Made by a program: the position numbers and the translations under genes
From: Oscillospiraceae bacterium
GTDB taxonomy: Bacteria > Bacillota > Clostridia > Oscillospirales > Oscillospiraceae
Length of the DNA: 10,936 nt
Direction: 5' to 3'
NCBI GenBank assembly: GCA_017458025.1
Contig: JAFTGG010000274.1
Location: 1 to 10,936 of the forward strand
In this document: positions 1 to 5,838 of the stretch, piece after piece
Numbering within the stretch: position 1 is the stretch's first letter
How the letters are laid out: each line of letters starts with the position of its first letter
Notes under the pieces: generated by a model
The model's database searches: none
What the model was told of the DNA's origin: nothing
What the model saw: only the letters and a program-made list of their open reading frames with translations

Positions 1-1138
1 CGAGGTCGAGCTCGTCGACGCTCGGCACCACGATGCCGTAGCCGGTCTCCCGCGCGTCCTGCACAGCCTGCGCAACTTTATCGTACTCCGATTTGACCGA
101 AGAGAGTTCGGTGAGCAGCGACATGAGGTCGCCGTCGTTGTCGATCGGAAAGCCAGACTGCTCGCTGAGCGTCCGATAAAACAGCGCGCGCGGCAGCTGC
201 AATTCAGCGTTCGCAATGCCGGTGCCGAGCTGGATCGAGGTCACGTTCGCCTTGCTGATGTCCTCGAACGCGCCCATCGCCGCGACGGCCGAGGGCACCT
301 GACGGATACAGCGCAGGTCCTTCGCGCTCTCACGGATTGCCTGATAAAGCCCGCTTTTGATCGGGTGGTCGGCGCCCAGCGCCTCGACCCAGCTCGGGAT
401 CGCGATGTCCAGCTCTGCGAGTGGGAACTCGTAGAGGATCGCCTTCAGAATCTCCTCCACCGCCGCGTCGTCGAGCAGCAGACAGTTGATCGGCAGGCAG
501 GTCACTCCGTAGGTCTGCGCAATGTCATCCGACATGGCGCGCACGCGCTCGGAATCGGGGTCTGCGGCGTTGAGCAGCACAAGAAACGGCTTGCCGATCT
601 CCTGCAGCTCGCGAATGACGCGGCCCTCCGCCTCGACGTACGCCTCGCGCGGGATATCGGTGATGCTGCCGTCGGTCGTGATGACGACGCCGATAGTCGA
701 ATGTTCGCGAATGACGCGGCTGGTGCCAAGCTCCGCCGCCTGCGCCATCGAGACTTCCTGCTCGCTCCACGGGGTCGAGACCATGCGCGGCGCTTCGCCG
801 TCGGTGTCGCCGGTCGCGCCGGGCACCATGTAGCCCACGCAGTCAATGAGCCGGACGGAGCAGTTCGCGCCGTCGCCGAGCGCGATGTCCACCGCTTCCT
901 CGGGCACAAACTTCGGTTCCGCGGTCATGACCATGCGGCCCGAGCCGCTTTGCGGCAGCTCGTCTTTCGCGCGCTCGCGGCGGTAGACGTTGTCGATGTT
1001 CGGAATGACCTGCGTTTCCATGAAGCGCTTGATGAACGTCGATTTGCCCGCGCGGACAGGGCCGACGACGCCGATGTAGATATCTCCCGCCGTACGCGTG
1101 GAGATGTCCTGATAGATCTGGGTATTGTTGTTTGTCAT
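1..1138 (-). CDS. spoIVA: Stage IV sporulation protein A (spore coat basement ATPase), C-terminus cut by window edge
   Basis: SpoIVA is a TRAFAC-class ATPase that polymerises on the forespore outer membrane to form the platform for the spore coat. About 379 codons are visible; against the roughly 492 residues of the B. subtilis protein, about 110 C-terminal residues lie outside. Seen directly: N-terminus MTNNNTQIYQDISTRTAGDI, Walker A GPVRAGKS at residues 26-33, the conserved segment MTAEPKFVP at 71-79, Walker B-like LIDCVGY at 97-103, and TTDG at 154-157. The frame continues through GYGIVVPS close to the window edge. The ATG at 1138 is preceded by a strong GAGGAGGTG ribosome site that overlaps the sipL stop, so translation is probably coupled. 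One of the two adjacent threonines of the B. subtilis protein (TTEPKF) is alanine here. Identification is very secure because the N-terminal half follows the family almost position by position. Confidence 0.97.
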   Translation of the reverse strand, partial: MTNNNTQIYQDISTRTAGDIYIGVVGPVRAGKSTFIKRFMETQVIPNIDNVYRRERAKDELPQSGSGRMVMTAEPKFVPEEAVDIALGDGANCSVRLIDCVGYMVPGATGDTDGEAPRMVSTPWSEQEVSMAQAAELGTSRVIREHSTIGVVITTDGSITDIPREAYVEAEGRVIRELQEIGKPFLVLLNAADPDSERVRAMSDDIAQTYGVTCLPINCLLLDDAAVEEILKAILYEFPLAELDIAIPSWVEALGADHPIKSGLYQAIRESAKDLRCIRQVPSAVAAMGAFEDISKANVTSIQLGTGIANAELQLPRALFYRTLSEQSGFPIDNDGDLMSLLTELSSVKSEYDKVAQAVQDARETGYGIVVPSVDELDL

Positions 1139-1144
1139 GTCCGG

Positions 1145-1153
1145 CACCTCCTC
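1145..1153 (-). promoter_or_regulatory. spoIVA ribosome binding site overlapping sipL stop
   Basis: The minus strand reads GAGGAGGTG, with GGAGG 8 nt from the spoIVA ATG. The sipL TGA (1154-1152) overlaps the start of this motif. Ribosomes finishing SipL therefore end on the SpoIVA ribosome site, which suggests coupled synthesis of the two partner proteins (inference). Confidence 0.85.
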
Positions 1154-2672
1154 AACGCTTGCGCGGAATGAGCAGCATACGGCCCACTGTCAGGGCGCTG
1201 CCGTCCGTCAGCTCGTTTGCCGCGAGGATATCCTCCGCGGTCGTGCGGTATTGCTTCGCGATATCCCACAGCGTCTCCCCCTCTTGCAGCGCGCGCAGCA
1301 CCAGCGAGGACGCGCATCCTCCCGCCGCCTCCTCCGCGCTCAGGCCGGCCAGACAAGCGCAGGACGGGGCTGTCGCGGAGATGAGCGTGAACTCCACAGG
1401 GAAGCGCAGCTCCACGCCGTTTGAGTTGACGTTGGCGGTGATGTCGCCGGCGCAGACGTTCTCAACGCACGCCTGCGCCTCGCCGTCCGCCGCGCCCTCT
1501 GCCGTGACGTCGATGCGGCGTTCCTGCGCGAGCGGCGCGTCTGACTCGTCAAGGTAGAGCAACGACACCGTCGCCGCGGCGCGCAGTATGGCGCGGCCGC
1601 CCTCCTGCCGCACGTTGACGCTGCCGAAGCAGACGTCCGCGCTCAGCACGCACTTGACCTCCGTGCCGGTATCAAACTGCTCGCGCACGCTTTCGGTCAC
1701 CGTCGTGACCTCCGGCGCCTGCCAGAGCTCGACGCGCTCCATCTGCGCGTCAAGGTCGTATGCGGTGCTGTACAGGTCGGTGATGCAGCAGACGCTCTCC
1801 TGCTCGCGCAGAACAAGGAACGCGCTGAGCAGCAGCTTGACGCTGACCGCGCGCCCGTCGCCGCCCTCTGCGGTATGTATCTCGCTGTCCGAGAGGTTCA
1901 GCGCCACGGACACGCTCGCCTCGCCGTCTTCGTCCGGCGCGCCGTCAAGGATCTGCGAAAACGGCAATTCCTCGGAATAGGAGCAGAGCCTCCCGCTTTC
2001 GGACGTGTAGAGCAGCGACAGGCAGGCGACGCCCTTGAGCACCACCTTGCTGCCGAGGCTCTTTGCCTCCGTAACGCGCAGCTTGACGCGGGAGCAGAGC
2101 AGCTCGCCGATGGCGTCGCGACCGCCGGGGAGCGTCAGTTCCTCGGCAAAGGTAAAGTTGCGCTCGCCCACGGAACGGATCAGCGACACCTCGTGCTTCT
2201 CGCAGAGCATCTGGATCGCGTAGCGCTCCTGCTCGGCGATCTCGCCGCAGGTTGTCAGCACCGCGCGGCAGTACGGCGTCACGCGCCACTCGATGCTCAG
2301 ACGCGTAAACAGCTTGCGCGGGTTCAGCAGCCGCGCCTCAGCGCCGCAGACGCGGCCCTCCAGCGCGGCGTCCTCGCAGCCGTCAGGCAGGCTCGCGCTC
2401 TGCTCAAACGGAATGGCATACTCCATCGAGCGCAGGCCCTGCGCGTCTTCCGCCAGATACAGCAGCGTCAGCTTGACCGATCCCGACGCCGTCAGCTTTC
2501 CGTCCGCGACCGCGCGGGAGCGCAGCAGCAGGCAGGCGTTTACCTCGACGATGCGGGCAATATCGGGCGCGTAGTCCGGCACGACAGTCTCCGCCGTCTC
2601 CTCGTCGGTAAGCGTCAGCGGCGTGCCTGGGCGGTAACCTTCAAATCGTTCCTTTTGCAGTTCCAGCTCCAT
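1152..2672 (-). CDS. sipL: SipL-like spore morphogenesis protein: SPOCS/DUF3794 domains plus C-terminal LysM
   Basis: A 506-residue protein without an obvious signal peptide or membrane segment. Three stretches resemble each other and SPOCS/DUF3794 domains: about 30-130 (starting VPDYAPDIARIVEV, core LTLLYLAED at 69-76 and IPFEQ), about 180-290 (core LSLLYTSES, ELPFSQIL) and about 325-430 (core VSLLYLDES). Residues about 459-505 form a LysM domain (EGETLWDIAKQY, DILAANEL, ending VGRMLLIPRKR). This is the layout of C. difficile SipL, whose LysM region is reported to bind SpoIVA and which is needed for coat attachment. Having spoIVA 13 nt downstream strongly supports the assignment. The ATG at 2672 has an AAAGGAG ribosome site about 10 nt upstream. 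The protein carries 18 cysteines, many for a cytoplasmic protein. An uncharacterised DUF3794/LysM paralogue is the alternative. Confidence 0.88.
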   Translation of the reverse strand: MELELQKERFEGYRPGTPLTLTDEETAETVVPDYAPDIARIVEVNACLLLRSRAVADGKLTASGSVKLTLLYLAEDAQGLRSMEYAIPFEQSASLPDGCEDAALEGRVCGAEARLLNPRKLFTRLSIEWRVTPYCRAVLTTCGEIAEQERYAIQMLCEKHEVSLIRSVGERNFTFAEELTLPGGRDAIGELLCSRVKLRVTEAKSLGSKVVLKGVACLSLLYTSESGRLCSYSEELPFSQILDGAPDEDGEASVSVALNLSDSEIHTAEGGDGRAVSVKLLLSAFLVLREQESVCCITDLYSTAYDLDAQMERVELWQAPEVTTVTESVREQFDTGTEVKCVLSADVCFGSVNVRQEGGRAILRAAATVSLLYLDESDAPLAQERRIDVTAEGAADGEAQACVENVCAGDITANVNSNGVELRFPVEFTLISATAPSCACLAGLSAEEAAGGCASSLVLRALQEGETLWDIAKQYRTTAEDILAANELTDGSALTVGRMLLIPRKR

Positions 2673-2685
2673 GGTAACTCGTCTC

Positions 2686-2719
2686 CTTTGGCATGGTGTT
2701 GCTCTACTCTATGCCAAAG
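2686..2719 (-). repeat. 9-bp inverted repeat in the spoVM-sipL gap, touching the sipL ribosome site
   Basis: Perfect arms CTTTGGCAT (2711-2719 on the minus strand) and ATGCCAAAG (2686-2694) are separated by 16 nt. The 3' arm ends inside the AAAGGAG ribosome site of sipL. There is no U-tract after it, so it is not an intrinsic terminator. In a read-through RNA from spoVM it could fold and partly hide the ribosome site. At the DNA level it overlaps the -10 element of the candidate sigma-E promoter, so it could also be an operator. Confidence 0.5.
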
Positions 2720-2734
2720 CGGACAAATATATGA
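2706..2734 (-). promoter_or_regulatory. Candidate sigma-E promoter for sipL-spoIVA
   Basis: The minus strand reads TCATATA (2734-2728), a 14-nt spacer, then CATAGAGT (2713-2706). The first element fits the B. subtilis sigma-E -35 consensus KMATATW at every position. The second fits the -10 consensus CATACAAT at 6 of 8 positions, and the spacing is the usual one. spoIVA is a mother-cell sigma-E gene in B. subtilis. Transcription would start near 2695-2700, giving a short leader before sipL. This is a visual match only. Confidence 0.55.
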
Positions 2735-2737
2735 CGG

Positions 2738-2827
2738 CTAGTCTTTCATTTCTTCCGCTTTGATCCCGAACAGACGGCGCAGAATACCGCTGAGCGCCTT
2801 GGGCGATTTCCAAACGACGATCTTCAT
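2738..2827 (-). CDS. spoVM: Stage V sporulation protein M (29-residue amphipathic membrane-curvature peptide)
   Basis: A 29-codon frame starting MKIVVWKSPKALSGILRRLF and ending in an acidic/basic tail with stop TAG. Compared with the 26-residue B. subtilis SpoVM as I recall it, it shares M1, K2, K7, P9, K10, L12, G14, I15, R17 and G21 with no gap. P9 is the residue known to matter for curvature sensing. The product should be an amphipathic helix lying in the forespore outer membrane, where in B. subtilis it recruits SpoIVA. A near-ideal AGGAGGTGA ribosome site lies 7 nt upstream, overlapping the stop of the preceding small gene. Position also fits: in B. subtilis spoVM lies just past the prkC-rsgA cluster, and here sipL and spoIVA follow it. 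The tail is 3 residues longer than in B. subtilis. The gene falls below usual length cut-offs. Confidence 0.92.
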   Translation of the reverse strand: MKIVVWKSPKALSGILRRLFGIKAEEMKD

Positions 2828-2830
2828 GCA

Positions 2831-2840
2831 CTCACCTCCT
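2831..2840 (-). promoter_or_regulatory. spoVM ribosome binding site overlapping upstream stop codon
   Basis: The minus strand reads AGGAGGTGAG, with GGAGG 7 nt from the spoVM ATG. The last two Arg codons (AGG AGG) and the TGA of the upstream small membrane protein form this motif. The two small genes thus look translationally coupled. Confidence 0.85.
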
Positions 2841-2984
2841 CTTCAACAATCCAATGCCGCAAAAAATAAGGAGCGCCGCGATCAGGAGCATGAGAAAGCC
2901 CACGGGAAAGATCGCCACGATCAGGATCGATATGCCCAGCGCCAGCGCGCAAAGCCCGATCAGCTTCCACGTCCTCCAACACAT
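2832..2984 (-). CDS. Small two-helix membrane protein of unknown function, coupled to spoVM
   Basis: A 50-residue protein beginning MCWRTWKLIGLC. It has two hydrophobic segments (about residues 8-26 and 29-46) joined by a short turn containing FPVG, and a basic end, LLKRR. This suggests a membrane hairpin with both ends on the cytoplasmic (or mother-cell) side. I do not recognise a named family. The ATG at 2984 is preferred because GGGGAGGG lies about 9-10 nt upstream. A longer in-frame version from a GTG at 3047 would run through the candidate promoter and is less likely. Its stop lies inside the spoVM ribosome site, with only 4 nt between stop and spoVM ATG. Expression with spoVM, and so a sporulation-related membrane role, is an inference from this coupling. 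Confidence 0.75.
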   Translation of the reverse strand: MCWRTWKLIGLCALALGISILIVAIFPVGFLMLLIAALLIFCGIGLLKRR

Positions 2985-3017
2985 ATACCTCTGCCCTCCC
3001 CGATTTTGTGACACTCC

Positions 3018-3047
3018 ATTATATGGACGCGTCGCGCCGTCGGTCAC
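3018..3047 (-). promoter_or_regulatory. Candidate promoter for the small-protein/spoVM unit
   Basis: The minus strand reads GTGACC (3047-3042), an 18-nt spacer, then TATAAT (3023-3018), a sigma-A-like arrangement with a perfect -10 and 4 of 6 matches at -35. The same -10 read as CATATAAT (3025-3018) also resembles the sigma-E/sigma-K -10 family, but no sigma-E -35 is seen at the right distance. It sits immediately past the terminator and about 35 nt before the first start codon, where a promoter is expected. Confidence 0.4.
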
Positions 3048-3051
3048 AGAG

Positions 3052-3087
3052 AAAAAAGGGTCCGCGGGAGTTTCCCGCGGACCCTTT
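3052..3087 (-). terminator. Strong intrinsic terminator after rsgA
   Basis: A perfect 15-bp stem (3055-3069 with 3073-3087) closes on a 3-nt loop. On the minus strand it is followed by a run of six T (3057-3052), three of which extend the stem. The GC-rich core (GGGTCCGCGGGA) and U-run are typical of rho-independent termination. It ends the rsgA operon before the sporulation unit. On the plus strand only three T follow, so termination there would be weak. Confidence 0.92.
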
Positions 3088-3160
3088 GCTCATCAGTATA
3101 AAATCCATGCAAAGTAAACAGCGTCTACTTTTAAATGAGGCATTTAATCAGAGATTCGTA
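3088..3160. other. AT-richer rsgA 3' untranslated stretch with a small palindrome
   Basis: Between the rsgA stop and the terminator lie 73 bases, less GC-rich than the genes. They contain a 7-bp palindrome TTAAATG-AGG-CATTTAA (3131-3147). It is AT-rich and short, so a regulatory role is uncertain. No open frame with a ribosome site was found here. Confidence 0.5.
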
Positions 3161-4039
3161 TCAGATATCCCATTCTTTTAAATCTTTGAGCTCGCGGTAG
3201 AGCCGCAAATAGCTCTCATGCCGCCCCTGAACGAGCTTGCCGTCACGCAGCGCCCCGAGCACCGCGCAGCCATCCTCTTTCGTGTGGCTGCACCCGACGA
3301 AGCGGCAGGAATCAATGTACGGCGCGAAGTCGGGAAACGTCTCCGGCAGATGCTGCTTGAGCGCAAGGCTCAGCGTGTCCGCGTCGAACGACGAAAACCC
3401 CGGCGTGTCGATGATCTCCGCGCCGCCCGCAATGCGGTACAGCTCCACATGCCGCGTCGTATGCTTGCCGCGGCCGAGCGCCTGACTCACCTCGCCCACC
3501 TTGATCTGATAACTCGGGTCGAGCGCGTTCAAGATGCTGGACTTGCCGACGCCGGAATTTCCTGTAAAGGCAGACAACTTGCCGGATATGAATTTCCTTA
3601 GCTCCTCCAATCCCTCGCCGGTTGCCGCGCTGACGCGGACGACCGGATAGCCCGCGCGAGCGTAGTAGTCGCGCAGCGCCTCGCCGGAGGCGAGGTCGCA
3701 TTTGTTGACGCACACCAGCACGTCGCAGCCCTTGAGCGCCGCGATGGCGGTCATACGGTCGATGAGGTACGGTTCGGTCCGCGGGATCGCCTCGGAGGCA
3801 ATGATGACGAGTTGGTCGATGTTCGCGACCGCGGGGCGGTCAAAGCTGTTGCGCCGCGGCCCGATCGCCTCGACGACGCCTTCCCCGCCGCCGAGCGCCG
3901 TACACTCAACATGATCGCCCACCAGCGGAGAAACGCCCTCCTTACGGAACTTGCCCCGCGCTTTGCAGGTCAAAAGCGTGCCGTCGCCGATATCGACGTA
4001 GTAGAAGCCGCTGAGCGCCTTCTGGATCCGTCCGGTCAC
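3161..4039 (-). CDS. rsgA: Ribosome small-subunit-dependent GTPase A (30S maturation)
   Basis: RsgA (CpgA/YloQ) is a GTPase that binds the 30S decoding region late in assembly and leaves on GTP hydrolysis. The 292-residue product shows an N-terminal OB-fold region (about 1-65) and the circularly permuted GTPase order G4-G1-G2-G3: NKCD at 112-115, GNSGVGKS at 160-167, KHTTRH at 192-197, DTPG at 211-214. A zinc knuckle follows, with C245, C250, H252 and C258 (CRFVGCSHTKEDGCAV). Length is close to the 298 residues of B. subtilis CpgA. The start is taken as GTG at 4039, overlapping the prkC stop as GTGA, with GGAGG 7 nt upstream. A longer in-frame reading to 4243 exists but would lie inside prkC and adds residues unlike the family. 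In B. subtilis CpgA is a PrkC substrate, which fits the neighbourhood. The operon ends here. Confidence 0.96.
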   Translation of the reverse strand: MTGRIQKALSGFYYVDIGDGTLLTCKARGKFRKEGVSPLVGDHVECTALGGGEGVVEAIGPRRNSFDRPAVANIDQLVIIASEAIPRTEPYLIDRMTAIAALKGCDVLVCVNKCDLASGEALRDYYARAGYPVVRVSAATGEGLEELRKFISGKLSAFTGNSGVGKSSILNALDPSYQIKVGEVSQALGRGKHTTRHVELYRIAGGAEIIDTPGFSSFDADTLSLALKQHLPETFPDFAPYIDSCRFVGCSHTKEDGCAVLGALRDGKLVQGRHESYLRLYRELKDLKEWDI

Positions 4040-5838
4040 GCGCCCGCCTCCGTGCCGCTGTCCGAAGACTCGGCTCCCGCCGCCGCGCCGTCCGTCGTTT
4101 CGGGCGCGTTCGCCTGCTCCGGCCCAAGGCTGACGGTCAGCTTGATCGTGCTGCCCTGCTGGACCTCCGTGGTCGGCGGGACGCTCTGGCTGATCACATA
4201 GTCGATGGGCACGACGGCGTCGTTCGCGTATTCGATCAGGCATACGAGCCCGAGATCGCTGACCATCTGCTGCGCCTGCGGCAGCGGGATGTTGGTCAGC
4301 GTGGTCACGATCGACGTGGGCGTCTTCGGCCCCTTGCTGATGACCAGCATCACGACGTCGCCGTCCCGAAGCTCCTCTCCCTCGGCGGGATTGCTGCGAA
4401 TGACGTAGCCGGCGGAGACGGAGTCGTTGTACTCCTCCGCCGAATCGTCGATCACGACGCTCACGTCGAGCTGACGCAGCAGGATCGTCGCGGCGCGATG
4501 CTCCTGATTCACCACGTTCGGCATGACGTCGGACTTGACGCCCGTGCTGACAAACACTGTGATCTCACGGTTCTCGCGCACCGTCTTGCCAGCGACCGGC
4601 GACTGCTCGATGATTTGTCCCGCCTCGTACTCGGCGCTGGCGCGCTGTCCGATCTGCGTGATTACAAACACGTCCTTGATATCGGGGTCCGCCTCGGCTT
4701 CTTCAATGGTCCTGCCGATCAGATTCGGCACCTCAAACTCCGTCTGCGGCGGCTCAATATCTTCAAAGCTGCCCCAGATGAGCCGCCAGAGTCCGAACAG
4801 CGCCGCGGCGCAGACCGCAATGATGGCGGCGACAATGAGCGCCTTAGGCAGAATAGGCTGGCGGACATCTTCATACTCTGCCTCGATCAATTCGTCGTCA
4901 TCTTCCTTCTTTGCGAGGCGCGAAGTCACGTCTTTGACGGCGGGCAGGAACTGCGTCGGTTCTTTGGAGGCCTTCTCGTGCAGCTCCTCGATGGTAAAAT
5001 CCAACGTCGTATCCGGATTCTTGCGGAACTCCTCCAGATCGGCGATCATCGCCTCCGCCGACTGGTAACGCTTGTCTATGTCGGAGGCCATCGCCTTCAT
5101 GCAGATTTTCTCAAGCGCTTCCGGCACGGTCGGGTCGATCTCGCAGGGCGAGAGCGGCACCGAGCTCAAATGCTGCAACGCGACGGAAACGGCGCTGTCG
5201 CCCTCGAACGGCAGACGGTTTGTCAGCATCTCGTAGAGCACGACGCCGGCGGAGTAGATATCGGAGCGCGCGTCGGTGCGGTCGCCCTTCGCCTGCTCCG
5301 GCGAGATATAGTGCACCGAGCCGAGCGCCTGCTGCGTCATCGTCTGCTGCGCGGCGCTTTCCAGACGCGCGATGCCGAAGTCGGCGATCTTGACGCTGCC
5401 GTCGCGCAGGATCATGACGTTGTGCGGCTTGATATCGCGATGGACGATGCCGCGCGAGTGCGCGTGGCTGAGGCCGCGCATGATCTGGGTGATGAAGTGC
5501 AGCGCCTCGCGCCAATTGAGCTTGCCGCGCCGCTCCATATACTGCTTGAGCGTGATGCCGTCGATCAGCTCCATCACGATATACTCCGTCTCGCCTCGCG
5601 AGACGTCGTACACCGAGACGATGTTCGGGTGCGAGAGCATCGCGACCGCCTGCGACTCATCGCGGAAGCGGCGGCGGAACTCCGCGTCCTCCGCAAGATC
5701 GCTTTTGAGTATCTTGACCGCGACAAGACGGTTCAAACGGTGGTCCTGCGCCTTATAGACCATCGCCATGCCGCCGGTACCGATGACTTCGAGCAGCTCG
5801 TAGCGGCCGTCGAGCTGCTTGCCGATCATGTTATCCAA
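4036..5838 (-). CDS. prkC: Membrane Ser/Thr protein kinase with three PASTA domains
   Basis: This Hanks-type kinase senses muropeptides or lipid II outside the cell and phosphorylates targets inside; in B. subtilis it is linked to germination. The 600 residues comprise a kinase domain, about 12-275 (glycine loop GTGGMAMVY 20-28, K42, HRDIKPHN 133-140, DFG 153-155, SPEQ 179-182, activation-loop threonines about 166-168), a charged juxtamembrane stretch (KKEDDDELIEAEYEDV), one membrane helix at about 334-356, and three PASTA repeats at about 366-436, 437-505 and 506-574. An Ala/Ser/Asp/Glu-rich tail of about 25 residues ends the protein. The start is TTG at 5838, 9 nt from AGGAGG; the ATG at 5829 (MIGKQLDGRY) matches where homologues begin but is 18 nt from that site. 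The gene overlaps stp by 8 nt. Stp should reverse its phosphorylation. Confidence 0.96.
   Translation of the reverse strand: MDNMIGKQLDGRYELLEVIGTGGMAMVYKAQDHRLNRLVAVKILKSDLAEDAEFRRRFRDESQAVAMLSHPNIVSVYDVSRGETEYIVMELIDGITLKQYMERRGKLNWREALHFITQIMRGLSHAHSRGIVHRDIKPHNVMILRDGSVKIADFGIARLESAAQQTMTQQALGSVHYISPEQAKGDRTDARSDIYSAGVVLYEMLTNRLPFEGDSAVSVALQHLSSVPLSPCEIDPTVPEALEKICMKAMASDIDKRYQSAEAMIADLEEFRKNPDTTLDFTIEELHEKASKEPTQFLPAVKDVTSRLAKKEDDDELIEAEYEDVRQPILPKALIVAAIIAVCAAALFGLWRLIWGSFEDIEPPQTEFEVPNLIGRTIEEAEADPDIKDVFVITQIGQRASAEYEAGQIIEQSPVAGKTVRENREITVFVSTGVKSDVMPNVVNQEHRAATILLRQLDVSVVIDDSAEEYNDSVSAGYVIRSNPAEGEELRDGDVVMLVISKGPKTPTSIVTTLTNIPLPQAQQMVSDLGLVCLIEYANDAVVPIDYVISQSVPPTTEVQQGSTIKLTVSLGPEQANAPETTDGAAAGAESSDSGTEAGA

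Noticed and set aside
365..1171. A 268-codon plus-strand open frame opposite spoIVA
   Set aside because: Shadow frame. The minus strand encodes SpoIVA with intact Walker motifs across the same bases.
2686..2719. The spoVM-sipL inverted repeat as an intrinsic terminator
   Set aside because: No run of T follows the second arm on either strand; a ribosome-site or promoter role is more plausible.
1875..2741. A 288-codon plus-strand open frame opposite sipL
   Set aside because: Shadow of the SipL-like gene. It has Arg/Gln/Ala-rich low-information sequence with no ribosome site or family match.
2985..3047. Longer start for the small membrane protein at a GTG at 3047
   Set aside because: The added 21 residues overlap the candidate promoter and lack a good ribosome site, whereas the ATG at 2984 has GGGGAGGG at a usable distance.
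3091..3121. TATACT on the minus strand as a promoter upstream of the terminator
   Set aside because: No acceptable -35 hexamer lies 16-18 bases upstream, and transcripts starting there would run straight into the strong terminator.
4040..4243. N-terminal extension of rsgA to 360 residues
   Set aside because: The extra part lies entirely inside prkC in another frame and does not resemble the RsgA N-terminus. The GTG at 4039 has a ribosome site and overlaps the prkC stop.
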